Assembly: GCA_021030915.1 (NCBI GenBank)
Contig: JAGEMR010000187.1
Span: 1 to 45,683 of the forward strand
Length of the DNA: 45,683 bases
Direction of reading: 5' to 3'
DNA from: Astrothelium macrocarpum
Taxonomy: Eukaryota; Ascomycota; Dothideomycetes; Trypetheliales; Trypetheliaceae
Position 1 is the first letter of the stretch; each line of letters starts with the position of its first letter. A program made the position numbers and the translations under genes. This document shows, piece by piece, positions 34,778 to 45,611 of this stretch. The notes below the pieces were generated by a model. That model searched no databases and was not told the origin of the DNA. It saw only the letters and a program-made list of their open reading frames with translations.

Positions 34778-35761
34778 CTAGCTAAGATAATGTGTCATAG
34801 TAGGAACGCCGTATACTGAGATTAGCCACAAGTTCCATAACTGGAAAGTCCGCTTATCCGAGGCCACAGTCTTGTAACTGAGTGTACGAAAACCCACCGT
34901 GAATCCGAGGGACAACGGCAGTATGCCTACAAACCATTGAGTCTTCCAATAGAACACAGACACAAAGCTAAAAATGGAGACGGCCACCGCAATTAAGCAT
35001 CGCGCCGCCCCATCTCCGATAACCAGTGGCAGCGTCGACCTCCCCCTTGCGGAATCACCTTCCATGTCGTACATGTCCTGTGTTTGAACTGTGCAAAAGA
35101 CTATTGCCCCAATGATTCCGAACCACTCTAGAAGTGGCTTGGACCACAATAGTCGCTGGCCCAATGCACACTCCATCGCTCCGGACGCAAAGGAGATGAA
35201 ACCGCAGGCATTGATTGCATTACGTACGATCCAACTACAATCAGAGCCTCCAGCTCGATTATACCAGTAACCTAGGCCGAGCAACACGATGCATTGTTGC
35301 AGGCCGCCAACGTGAATGCTGCTAAAGATTGCGGTGCAATAGAGAACATTCATCCATGTCCGTGCAACCGATGGAAGTAGTCGTCCGGAAGGAAGGGGGC
35401 GCCACGGTTTATTCACACGATCTTCAGCAATGGCAGCCTCGTCGAGTTGGTTCTGGATGTTGAATGGCAAAAGGTTGATCCATGTCCAGAAGAGCGCAAC
35501 CAGGAAGCGGGCTGCAATGTTGTTGAGATTTGCAGAAAGCGAGACTGGTTGGCCGACAACAGATGCGGCTAATGCCGTCATCGTGCCAAAGATGCTTTGT
35601 GGAAACATGATTGTCTTCATGTCGCTATAGGTGAAGAGCCATATTGTGTAGACATGATCAAGGATGTTTGGAAGACCGTAGTAGCGGAGGCTGCCAAAGT
35701 AGTTTCGGATCTTTCTACAAAACAACAAACTCTCGACATCATTACTGAGGATTTCGAACAT
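34778..35761 (-). CDS. UbiA-family membrane prenyltransferase/terpene cyclase
   Basis: A single exon of 327 residues with about eight hydrophobic membrane segments. Both Asp-rich motifs of the UbiA superfamily are present: NQLDEAAIAEDRVNKPWRP (104-122), which would bind the diphosphate through Mg2+, and DMYDMEGD (229-236). The segment FTYSDMKTIMFPQSIFG near the N-terminus is typical of the fungal branch. That branch includes membrane-bound cyclases such as the fumagillin bergamotene synthase, which acts on farnesyl diphosphate, besides true prenyltransferases. Activity here is not decidable from sequence by eye. The neighbouring P450 and methyltransferase support a secondary-metabolite role. 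It is not the COQ2 or COX10 housekeeping enzyme: it is too short, lacks a mitochondrial leader and has this cluster context. Confidence 0.85.
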   Translation of the reverse strand: MFEILSNDVESLLFCRKIRNYFGSLRYYGLPNILDHVYTIWLFTYSDMKTIMFPQSIFGTMTALAASVVGQPVSLSANLNNIAARFLVALFWTWINLLPFNIQNQLDEAAIAEDRVNKPWRPLPSGRLLPSVARTWMNVLYCTAIFSSIHVGGLQQCIVLLGLGYWYNRAGGSDCSWIVRNAINACGFISFASGAMECALGQRLLWSKPLLEWFGIIGAIVFCTVQTQDMYDMEGDSARGRSTLPLVIGDGAARCLIAVAVSIFSFVSVFYWKTQWFVGILPLSLGFTVGFRTLSYKTVASDKRTFQLWNLWLISVYGVPTMTHYLS

Positions 35762-37643
35762 GGTTACAGTGAAATAGGTCTACAATTGTTAGGTCTTGCC
35801 CGTACGGATTCGGGACTGTATTTACTCACCAATCGAGGTCTTGAATTGATTTTATCCTTGAAAAAGCTAACCAAGAAAGCGTGTCATCTATTCTGCTTAA
35901 CGAAATTGTTGACCATTAGGAAAGTTCGTAGAACGGGGTAAACTAGATGAGCCCGTTGAAGTCTCCGCCAAGTCTACGGGAAATGAGAATCTGATTTTAG
36001 TAAGCGGTGGCTTGGGGAAGACCGTCACGAGAGTAGATTTTTCTCGATCGTACAAAAGCGGAAGCAAGCCTTTGTTGAAAAACGTAAGCTGTGGAAATAT
36101 GTCTGCTCGAATCGAGTCACAGAGAAATGGGGGATTTTGACTGTGCAATGAGTATGAAATGACCGTGCTATTCCTCTGGTGGAAGAATAATGACATAGAG
36201 TAAAACAAAAATCTTGATTGCTTGATTCAAAACCGATAAAGGAGATCCCGTTTATGCATAATCACGAGCTCCCTGGCTCGCATGATTCAGTAGTCCTTCC
36301 CGTCCTCCCAGAATGATTGGCCTGGGTTCCAAAATGGATTGCTAATAGCAGCCGTTGCACATCGCCAAGTGATAGATACATTTACTTGACTCAAGAATAA
36401 TCTGAACAGAATTGATTCAGACATCGTTGAACAACACATGGCATCTGGCGTTTCCGCATCCCTTGATGCGAAGACCGGATTTGAAGCATCCAATGCTTAG
36501 ATGGCCGTAGTATCACGTGTCTCTAGTGCCTTGGTATTTGCCTAAAGTGCGTCTGATGGTTGGCGTAGGCGAGCGTAGAAATGACACGATTATTGGTTTG
36601 TGCAACGATGGAGGCCTTCTTGAAGGATCAGCGCAGAACCGATAGCTCCTAAACCTTTCCAAATTCGTAATTTTCTTGGCACATTATGCAAGGATTGCCT
36701 TAATAGCTGTATGTACTATGGGGGTTCTCGAGCCCAAGTGGCGTGAAGATCATTAATGGACCATCGGATGCTATGGCCTGCTTGCGCGCGCGTAGTGGCT
36801 CGGAACAATTCATTCAAGCTATCTGCCTTGTACAAATGCAAGTAAATATTTCGTCTCCTTTAGACTAGAACACTTGTAGCGCTGTCAGCAAACTGGAACA
36901 TCTTTGCAAAAAGTCAGCTGGACTGGATGAACCCATTCGGCTGATAACGACTCGCAACAACACCTACCGACTAGAATTGTGATTATGGAGCTAATCTCAA
37001 CCCCCTCCCTCAAAATACTAGATAAAAATTAGTCAATGATGGAATTCACGAAAGGCGCAAACCTCGATTGACGCTACGTTGGTCATATTCCTTGCATTGA
37101 CGTTGTCCAGCCGCCTGGGGACAAATTGTGAGTCTATGCACCGCTCGACGCCGATCAATCCCTTATCTTGCAGATTCCGCGGCACAATGGGAAACGTCAT
37201 TCTTCTGAGAACTGGAAATGCCGAGCCGTGAGCCAAATGGACGCTCGCAGCCAATTAGCCAGAGTGTGAGGCTGAAGCGACAGAGCGACCATTCGTGGCA
37301 TAGCTGACAATCCTGTGGTGGTCCAAGCGTTCGTTCAAAAGTCAGTCGTGGGGAGAAGTGGGACTTCACAGGCCCCTCGACATCACCAATCTAATCAGGG
37401 TAACATCCGAGGCGATCGTAAGCATAACTTGCTGCCGAAAGAGGCGCTTTCAGGCATAGAACCCTCTTGGCGGCATCAAGACAGCGCAAAGGAATCAAGG
37501 ATGATCGGGCGCGATCGTAAGATGGAGCGGATACCATGGCAGTGGTATGGAGGGGCAACCATGTCCAAATGCATAATGTATGCTCTCAGAACGAATCTTG
37601 TAGTTTTTTTGATTCAGAAAATCAACGACTTGTCGAGAGTACA
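35762..37643. promoter_or_regulatory. Divergent interval between UbiA and P450 genes
   Basis: 1.88 kb between divergent start codons, so both promoters should lie here. No open frame reads as a protein. No clear binding site of a pathway-specific Zn2Cys6 regulator was identified. Confidence 0.4.
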
Positions 37644-39624
37644 ATGGCTGATGACAATTTAGCAGGTACATGGTGCTTATCAACGGCAGCAGCAGCTGCT
37701 GCTACAGCTGGGCTGCTGTCTCACTGGCTTTTCTTCATTCGGGGAGAGCACCACATGCTGGCCCCTCTATATTTTCGAGTCTCTCTGGGATTGCTCTCCG
37801 CGACCTTTCTTTTCCAATCCCGATTTCTTTCAAATAGCATCCATGGAGTGCTTTTTGATGGCTATGCTATTTTTTTCTCTTATTTGACCGCTCTATACTC
37901 CAGTATCATAGTTTACCGACTGTTTTTCCACCGCGCTCGACACTTCCCTGGCCCACGCGTGTTATCTGTTACGAAGATTTGGCATTCATGGCAAGCACGA
38001 CATTCTCAGAACCATCTTTATCTCGAGAAATTACACAGGGATTATGGTGACTTTGTTCGAACAGGTCAATGCAATCTTCCCAAAGCTTTTGAAGTGCTCA
38101 TTCCTAATTCATGAACCAGGTCCGAGAGAGATTACCATTTTCCACCCCGAGGTACTGGAGGTAATACATGGACATGCGAATGGGCTTGGGAAGCCAGACT
38201 GGTACGACCTGCTGAACCCGGAAATCGGCATTCCCGCCGCGCGGAGCCAGAAATTGCACGACCAACGACGCAAAGCGTGGAATCCGATATTCTCTAACGA
38301 GGGCAAGTTTTTTGTTGCATGACTTTCAATCCAGTGAGGAAAGTTGGCTGACGATGCGAAGGGCTCAAGATTGCTGATCCTACATATGCCACGCATCTGG
38401 AAGAGCTCATTCGCCAGATAGACGGGAACCTTGAGAAACCCATGAGAATCGATACTTTAATATATTGGTGGTCCTCTGATATCGTTGGAGAATTGACGTT
38501 CTCACGGCCATTTGATGCACTCACAAAGGCGAGTGGGCGTTACATCCCCAAATTGATGCGGGATTTCACGGCACTACTTGGGCCCTGCAGCCCGGTTCCG
38601 TGGCTAGGACGACTTGGGTTCTCAATTCCTTATGCAACGAGACATTGGGATGCTTTCGTGGCATTCTGCAGGAAACATGTAGACGAGCATTTAGACGTAA
38701 TTATTCCTATCAATACCATCGAAATTGGGCAATTCTACTAACATTGTTCAGTCAAAATCTTCGAAGACAGATGTGAGCAAGCGAAGATGATTGCAAATCA
38801 AGCAGGAGATGTGTATCTTGGCCATCGCACTGACATACTTCCAGATTATCGGCCGTCTCATCGAATCCAGCCGCAGTCGACAGGCTCTTTCTACTGAGCG
38901 TATCCTGCTTGATGGGGATGCAGTTGCCAGTCTCATCGCAGGGGCGGACACAACATCATGCTTACTCACTTATGCCCTCACACACTTGGCAGAAACGCCT
39001 GCTTACCAAGATCAAGTTCTCAATGAGCTTCATACTCACGGAATAAAGGATCCTTGGGAAACTAGAGCATTGCAGAATCTTCCCTTGCTGAACGCGCTGG
39101 TGACTGAAACATTACGCCTTCATAACCCAATTCCGACAGGTAGTCCGCGAGACTCAGGACCTGAAGGAATTATAGTTGGAGGCAGATCCATCCCGCCGAA
39201 TACCACTGTGGTTGCGCCGAGATGGAATATTGCTCGATGTAAGTACTGATTGAGCATCTGCTCCTGTCAGTGAGGCACCGCTCACTAAATCGCCATAGCT
39301 CCTGCTGTCTTTAGTAAGCCAACAAGATTCATGCCCGAACGTTGGCTTCCTGGCTGTGCACCAGAAATCCATGATACTCGGGGATATTTACCTTTCGGAG
39401 CGGGGCGGTACCAATGTCTAGGACGAGTACAAGCACTGAGCCAAGCTCGAAGAGTGATTGCAGTACTAGTCAGCCGCTATGAGATCAGGTTCGCAGAGGG
39501 AGAGTGCGGAGAAAGGATTGAGAGAGATATGCTTGATCATTTCACAGCCGTTCCTGGTCCTATAGAACTTCGTTTTCGGCGGAGATCGGTCGCCGCTCAA
39601 GGTGAAATTTTGAAAACTGCTTAG
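37644..39624 (+). CDS. Cytochrome P450 monooxygenase
   Basis: Six exons: 37644-38064, 38120-38302, 38362-38696, 38752-38772, 38845-39238 and 39299-39624, giving 559 residues. Three hydrophobic segments precede the Pro hinge FPGP (101-104), an N-terminus like the FtmP450-1-type fungal enzymes. Core motifs: I-helix AGADTTS (352-358), ExxR as ETLR (408-411), FMPERW, and heme loop FGAGRYQCLG with the thiolate Cys491. In the heme loop Tyr replaces the usual Arg two residues before Cys. The second intron is GC-AG (GCAAGT), and exon 4 is only 21 nt (SKSSKTD). All joins keep frame and restore the family pattern TDIIGRLIESS. It should oxidise the product of the neighbouring UbiA enzyme (inference), on the ER membrane. 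Confidence 0.9.
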
Positions 39625-40508
39625 AAAAGTAACTTCAGAGGTCGCGAGATAATTGACGCGGCGAAACGTAATCTCGCTGCTTTGGAAAAAAAATTTAGCA
39701 AGTCCCAAATGGGTTTGAGAGACAATTGATAGGACAAGAAAACTCACCATACGTGTCCATAGACCGATCAACCGTGTTAAAGACACTTATCTGCTTCGCT
39801 TTTTGCGCATAAAGTACGATTTATTTAGGCTCAATATGAAGTTTCTCGGTCGTAAGATCGACGTAAAATATTGCTTGGCATGCACGAAAGCTTCCATTCC
39901 GTCTGTGATACCGCATACTGGAAGCAGGCTCGATCTTTGTTCCTGGCATATTGCTTCTTTTGAATGCAGAGAACAAGCTTAATTTCTACGCACCATCGCT
40001 ATATAGAACGGGGATAGAGCCTTGTCTAAATCAGCTCTTCCGAAGTCAACTGCATGAATTTTGAATGTTGTATGACCCTTAGCGTGCCATTGTTCTAATA
40101 TGATGCTGGTCTTTTATCTATTCGCTCAATGGGGCTGTGAGAGCGACATGAAGCACTGTCGATAACACAATCTAAGTCGGATTCGAATCTTCAAGCAGCG
40201 ATCTTCTGGTCAACGAGTCGCGAGAGAGCATCGAATCATCTTCATGCGTTGATGGAAGTTCTCAGAATACATGATTTGCCTCTCTTCCATGCGAGTTAGT
40301 TTACCTGCATACCATCGTACTGTCGCGTCTATTTCCACAGACAGAACGGATTTTGACAGTGAGCCTGATGAAACATAGAATTAAGAGAGACTAGCCGGGC
40401 TTTCAGATGAGCAGCAGAACGCTTCCGGGAAAGCAAAGTTGGGGTTGAATGAAGTGCCAAGAAATACATGGGTCCATTGCGATGAGAGGCGATGAAAGGA
40501 GTTCCGTT
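39625..40508. other. Intergenic between convergent genes
   Basis: 3' flanks of the P450 and methyltransferase genes. No gene or repeat was noticed. Confidence 0.6.
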
Positions 40509-41916
40509 TCAACTAGTCCGAGCTTCAGAATGAGAGCGGTCTTCCCATACAACTTCAATAACCGATAGAAGTGATCCAGGCGAGCACTGAATTCGTTGAA
40601 GCTTGAATCTCTTGTCCGCCATCTTCAAGAGCGTCGTCCAATCCTCTGCATCCCTTTCTTTGGAGTTGAAAGCTGCCTTCATCGCAAGATCAGCGCCCCT
40701 GGATGGGTTCGAGTCAGCTGATTACCATCGTGAACAGACTATCTGAAGGTACGTGAGCCTACCTAACCCACCGTTCATCATAGCTGGACAGGACACCAGG
40801 TTCTGGCAAACAAACTTCGTTGATAATAACCTTTGCCCCTTGCTTCAACGCTGGGATGAGACGCTGTAGTATCTGAACAGCGTACTTGTCAGGCCAATCA
40901 TGTAGGATAGAGCGTAAAAGGTATACGTCTGCACCCCGGACAGGCTGATCAGTAAAGAAGTTATGAGCCTTGAACTCAAGACGGCCACGTAAATCCTCTG
41001 GCACTTCAGCAGTTCCTATGGTTTCCCGGAGATCTTCGACGATGCATTTAAGACCAGGGTATTTCCGCAGAAGCTGTATATCGATTGATCCTTGAGAGCC
41101 GCCCACGTCGACCATTAATTCGGGGCATCGAACCCCATTTCTCTCCCAACCTAAATCAGTAATGAGGTGGCCGACATCGAATATTGGTGCAGACTGCAAG
41201 AATTGCATTCCAGCCGCAAATCGCTGGGCTCTGGATGGATTTTGCTGCAGATCCTCGAAAAATGGTTTTCCCTCTGCGCTTGTTAAAGAAAAAGCTGTAT
41301 GGTGCGGTTCCTGAGATTGTGGCCATTTTTGCATTGCATCAATCGTTCGAGGGCACAATGGCCACATCTCATCACACACTACACCGACCCAATCATGTAC
41401 CAGAGGCTCTCTTAAACATTTTGAGATTGCTGTGTGCTCAATCATGTCTTTTCGAGGCTCTGAGAAGATGTGATTAGCGATGGCCATGCGCAACAAGCGG
41501 CGGGCATCTGACGCCTCCAGAGAGCATCGTTGGGCTACCTCTTCCATGGAAATTTGTTCTTCAAGTCCAATGCTGGATGCAATTTTGTATCGATAGATGG
41601 CTTGTAAGCTTATGAGAATGTTGATCTACGCGTACTCAGCAAAACCTCTTCACGAAGCCAAAGAACTTACAATTGGACCAATCAGTCGCGTAAGATGAGC
41701 TAGTGGTCCCATAATAAGAGTCTGAAGCTCATCGCACGCTTCTACAACTTTTTTTTGCGTCCCTTTGAGTACGTCCGGAAGAGGTATGTCTGGAGGACAA
41801 TCCTTGGAAATTGATGGTTCAGGGATTCCATTTGCCTTGATATGACTGTTAATATCTTTTGTGCAGGAAAAAATGGCTGATGCCAGTTGGAGCACTCTAC
41901 TCTGCTCCTCAGCCAT
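40509..41916 (-). CDS. SAM-dependent O-methyltransferase
   Basis: Three exons, 41916-41671, 41625-40772 and 40698-40509, with introns of 45 and 73 nt. The product is 429 residues. The N-terminal helical dimerisation domain contains a winged-helix part (EEVAQRCSLEASDARRLLRMAI). The catalytic domain has the SAM glycine loop VDVGGSQG (254-261), KAHNFFTDQPVRGADVYLLR and the RSILHDWPD motif with the likely base His324. The last exon completes the family tail DWTTLLKMADKRFKLQRIQ and SLLSVIEVVWE. This is the class found in fungal polyketide and terpenoid clusters, where it caps hydroxyl groups. Start chosen at MAEEQSRV, the first ATG in frame. It is convergent with the P450 and is the right-hand member of the candidate cluster. 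Confidence 0.93.
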
Positions 41917-43074
41917 GTTGACAAGGACCACTCGGAGATGATTGTACAGATGAGATAGAATGTGCCAAAAGGTCAGGGGATGTCATCAAGTCCTTGCTGA
42001 GGCTTTGAACTCGGGGTATCTCGTTGACATTCAAATTGAAGGCGATACGCAGCAGGGAAATATCTTTCCCAAAGCTATACTCTAGATGATGCGTCCGACG
42101 GTTAGTTTCTCTCGATCAGTCACATGATGCGTATTACAAATGAGTGGGCAAAAGTGCGTTGTTGGAATCAGATTTGGATGATCAAAGTTTGGTCAAGGTA
42201 AACAGCATGGTACATTGGAAGGGTTCTATTTCCGTTTCTGTAGCCACCAGTCACCCTTGACGATCGTCTTCTTGAGATGCGTCTACGCAATTGATGGAGA
42301 GTCAATCTGGTATATCCTGTGCTGGTTCTTGGATCTCAGGAGTTGCGTTCCACCGGTGACGACCTTGGGATGAGCATCGTTTTAGAGAAATGCGAACCCC
42401 TCGATAAGACAATGCGGGGAACTACGCTTTCGGCCTGTTTTAACAGTAGAATCATCCCATAAGCAGCGGCTCGCCATTGTCAGGGTGTCTGAAGTCATCC
42501 TCTAACCCAATGTCGGCTACATTGCGTGGTACCTAAGGGCCTAAGGTAGGTAGTATTCTACTCAAGCGAACTCCGCACGCGCTAACCGTATCGGACTAGC
42601 CCCATCTGTGGCTTATCACTTCATCTTCAGCAGAGCGCCGGCCTGTCTCCATACACAAAAATTCTTCGAATTGTTTGAACCACTCGGACATTCGTTACAA
42701 GCTCGAGTCCTCTTTGGGACTTCGGTGACGTTCACTGTAGGGTATTGCGTCATAAAATGTTTATATATGTGTAGCAATGCCACGAGGTCGCCCCTGGGTT
42801 TGCATACTTTTGCTAGCTCGTTGGCTCGGTCCAAGCACGCACAAAGGGGAGCTACATATCAGACTAATGCGACATGCAGATAACGCTAAAGCTAATGCAA
42901 TAAGCGTTATAGTCTTCCGTACGTGTTGCAACTCATATCGATTACCAGTGCGGCACAGGGATCATCGCAATAGCCATTGGTGTAGCTTTAGATCTCATGT
43001 GTGCTGGGCCATGCAGAATGCATCGCTCCCCCACATGAAACCAATCTAGAAAGACATTAGAAATTTAAGACACT
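41917..43074. other. Intergenic, no gene seen
   Basis: Upstream of the methyltransferase. No regulatory gene, transporter or backbone enzyme was found that would extend the cluster to the right. Confidence 0.55.
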
Positions 43075-43827
43075 ATGCTTGTTGAAGTCTTTTATCACTT
43101 CACCCCGGACGTGACGCGTTATACAGCCGTACGTGACCTTGCAAATGTAGGTCTACCACGAGCACTGGCAGAGTTCCAGGCCACTTACAATTCCCCCTCT
43201 CGACAGTCGGGATCCTATTTTTTAAAGAAGCAGCCTCCCGCTATTTACTCTATTAGTTACTTTTGTCCGCGACTTTGGTCTTTTGCTCCAAAGTTATTAT
43301 TGTCCATAGAGCTGGCTATTGATGCCAAAAGAGGCATTGTTGCGAATGTCACTTTAGCATTCCTTGCAACCTTAGCGGTCGCATGCCGTCTCGTCGCGCG
43401 AAGGAACAGAGTTCTTCCCCTGAAGTGGGATGGTTGGACGATATTGGTATCTCTTGTGAGCAGACGGAACACCAAAGCTCGAAACATTTTTCGTAGGCTA
43501 ATACAACGTAGGCACTGGCCGTTGGAGTCTGCGCCTTAGGCATCTACTCGGCTCCTTCAGGCCTATATGGCCTCAATTTTCTACTGATGACGTCCGAAGC
43601 ATGGGTTCGATTTAAGGAGGTAAATGAGGCAGTATCAGCTTTGGGATCTGTTATTTACATGCGCCTAGGTACAATTCGCCGATACCATCATCAGTCAAAC
43701 AAGCTACGGCCTCATCAAGATATCCTCCAATCGAGGCTCCAACTGTCAGTTCGAGACTTTTGTATCTGTATCCAGAGTTCAATTAGCAAGGAAAGTGGAG
43801 ACTGCTGTTGATAATCTTCAAAATTAG
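43075..43827 (+). pseudogene. Truncated PTH11-like (fungal rhodopsin-domain) relic
   Basis: Three exons can be read, 43075-43455, 43512-43619 and 43669-43827, with introns of 56 and 49 nt (GTGAGC...GTAG and GTAAAT...CTAG). They give 215 residues. A membrane segment followed by the family signature (VTLAFLATLAVACRLVARRN, then LKWDGWTILVSL) and later QFADTIISQTSYGLIKISS resemble the first membrane helices of PTH11-like receptors. These are plasma-membrane sensors of 350-400 residues. After KISS the similarity stops and the remaining helices are missing, so this is probably a decayed copy. The first 80 residues have no family character. Confidence 0.5.
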
Positions 43828-45259
43828 CTTGATAATTGATTTTGAAAAAGGACTCTTATTGCTGTATCCGCATGGTCCCTCTTATTAACGACTCGCGACA
43901 CAAATTTCGCAGAGTACGAAGGCTTGTCCGTTGGCTTGATCTCGACAAGAAATCAGACTCTCATTTTCGCTCAGTCCTTGCAGGAACGAGAGGGTTCGCC
44001 AATTGATCGCTCCAAGTGAGCCTTTTACTAGGCTTTGGTATCACTTTTGACATGATATTTGGTAAAGATTTGGGATTGTGAACTCATCCACAAGATCGTG
44101 CGGTATGCGGCGTTGTTGGGACAAATTCCAGAATGGTGGCTTCTCGATGCGCCGATTCGAGCGCTTTCCAGATCCAAAAGCTGTGCCAGATAATTGAAGG
44201 CAACATCGAGTATCACGGCAAAACTCCACACGAATGTGGCAAGACCTTCTTCTGCAGGACAAGATGTCTCGGTCGTGAGCTCGGAATGCTTTAGTTACGA
44301 ATCTTTTCAGTTTAATTTCTGACGAGATACAATTTTGCTTTGGCATCGACTAAGCAGAAGCCGTAAATAAAGATGTATCGATTCCTGAAAATTAGTTCTG
44401 GACGTGAAGATCGCAAGTGTTTCATCATGAACGCAGTCCAACGTTTCAGCGCATGGCCTCGGGGCCTGCGCCCGGCACATAGCTGCACGCCATCTATAGT
44501 CTTCATTATATACTTTTTCACAAACTTTTTTTTTTCAACATTATTAACTAACACCTAAATTATGTATTAAAAACTTTACGTATTTTTGAAGATAATAAAT
44601 ATCAATTGATAGCGTTTAAGATAGGGTTTGAATCAGTAATTTTCGCAATAGGAATTTTTTGTCCCGCTTCGCACCTAATTCGGCTAGACCAAGCTAATTA
44701 GAGATCCCTTGGGTGAAATTTGCGTCAAAAGACTATAACAGTCGATCGTAGAACGGATATGCTCAGCGCCCGTAGCCACAGTCCAGCTGACTGATCGTCC
44801 TCCAGCTCTCAGCCATATTTCTCGATACACTTGGCAATGAAGAACTATATTTACCTTCTTTTAGCGCAAAATACTATTACCTAGCTGGAATGATTACTAC
44901 ACGTTTTAGCTAGCGAAAAAGTTAAGTCTTAATACCGCCCTCGTAATCAGATTTTTAGCTAAGGCATTTCTTAAATATAATCGGAGTTGGGTACACAGTA
45001 CAGTGGCGACGAGGGCGGGATCGGTACGGTTGGAGGAACGGGAGATCGGGTTGGGGATTGAAGGTGGTACGGGGGGAGGAATGGGAGGGAAGGATACGCC
45101 GGATGGTTTGGCGATGAGTAGTGTAAGGGAGAAAGCGAAGGATGCAACAGAAGAGAGGTACTGTACTGGGGAAAGGCAAGGAAAGACCAAGGGAAGAGAG
45201 CATTGTAGGTGGGGTGACTCATAAGTGTTCTATCTGGTCCACAAGACTTATTTAAACTC
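43828..45259. other. Intergenic before the right AT desert
   Basis: No supported gene. A purine-rich stretch lies at about 45005-45210. Nothing else stands out. Confidence 0.5.
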
Positions 45260-45420
45260 GATATTGACACCAAATTCGATATCTTTTTATAATGATAATG
45301 TGATTATCAATTATTATAAAATTATGAAATATTTAAATTATTATAATTTTTTATAATTATAAAATGATAAAATAAATTTCAATATTTTAATAAATTTAAT
45401 AAATATTTAAATTTTATATA

Positions 45421-45611
45421 ACGTATTGGATCAGCGAAGCGGCCATATCAGCGAAGCGGCCGCTTTTTTTTGATATCATCATTTTATGAATTATTATAAT
45501 ATACAATAATAACGTAAAATATTATTAATTCAATAAAAAAATAGAATTAATTTTGTATTTCGAATTTATAAATTTGAATAATTTAAAAATTTATGATTTA
45601 TTATAATGATA
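45421..45611 (+). mobile_element. Left end of a TA-type DNA transposon
   Basis: TA at 45419-45420 is followed by ACGTATTGG. ATCAGCGAAGCGGCC then appears twice, at 45430 and 45447, 17 bp apart. The start and the AGCGA(A)GCGG core echo the element at 3016. The rest is AT-decayed. Another end occurs at 45612, so this element is either interrupted there or extends beyond the window. Confidence 0.65.

Noticed and set aside
34778..35761. Assignment as COQ2 or COX10 (ubiquinone or heme A synthesis)
   Set aside because: No mitochondrial leader, short length, NKPWRP-type fungal motif and secondary-metabolite neighbours argue against the housekeeping enzymes.
44312..44554. Minus-strand 80-codon open frame near a GC-rich island
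   Set aside because: No recognisable motif and biased composition; probably chance.
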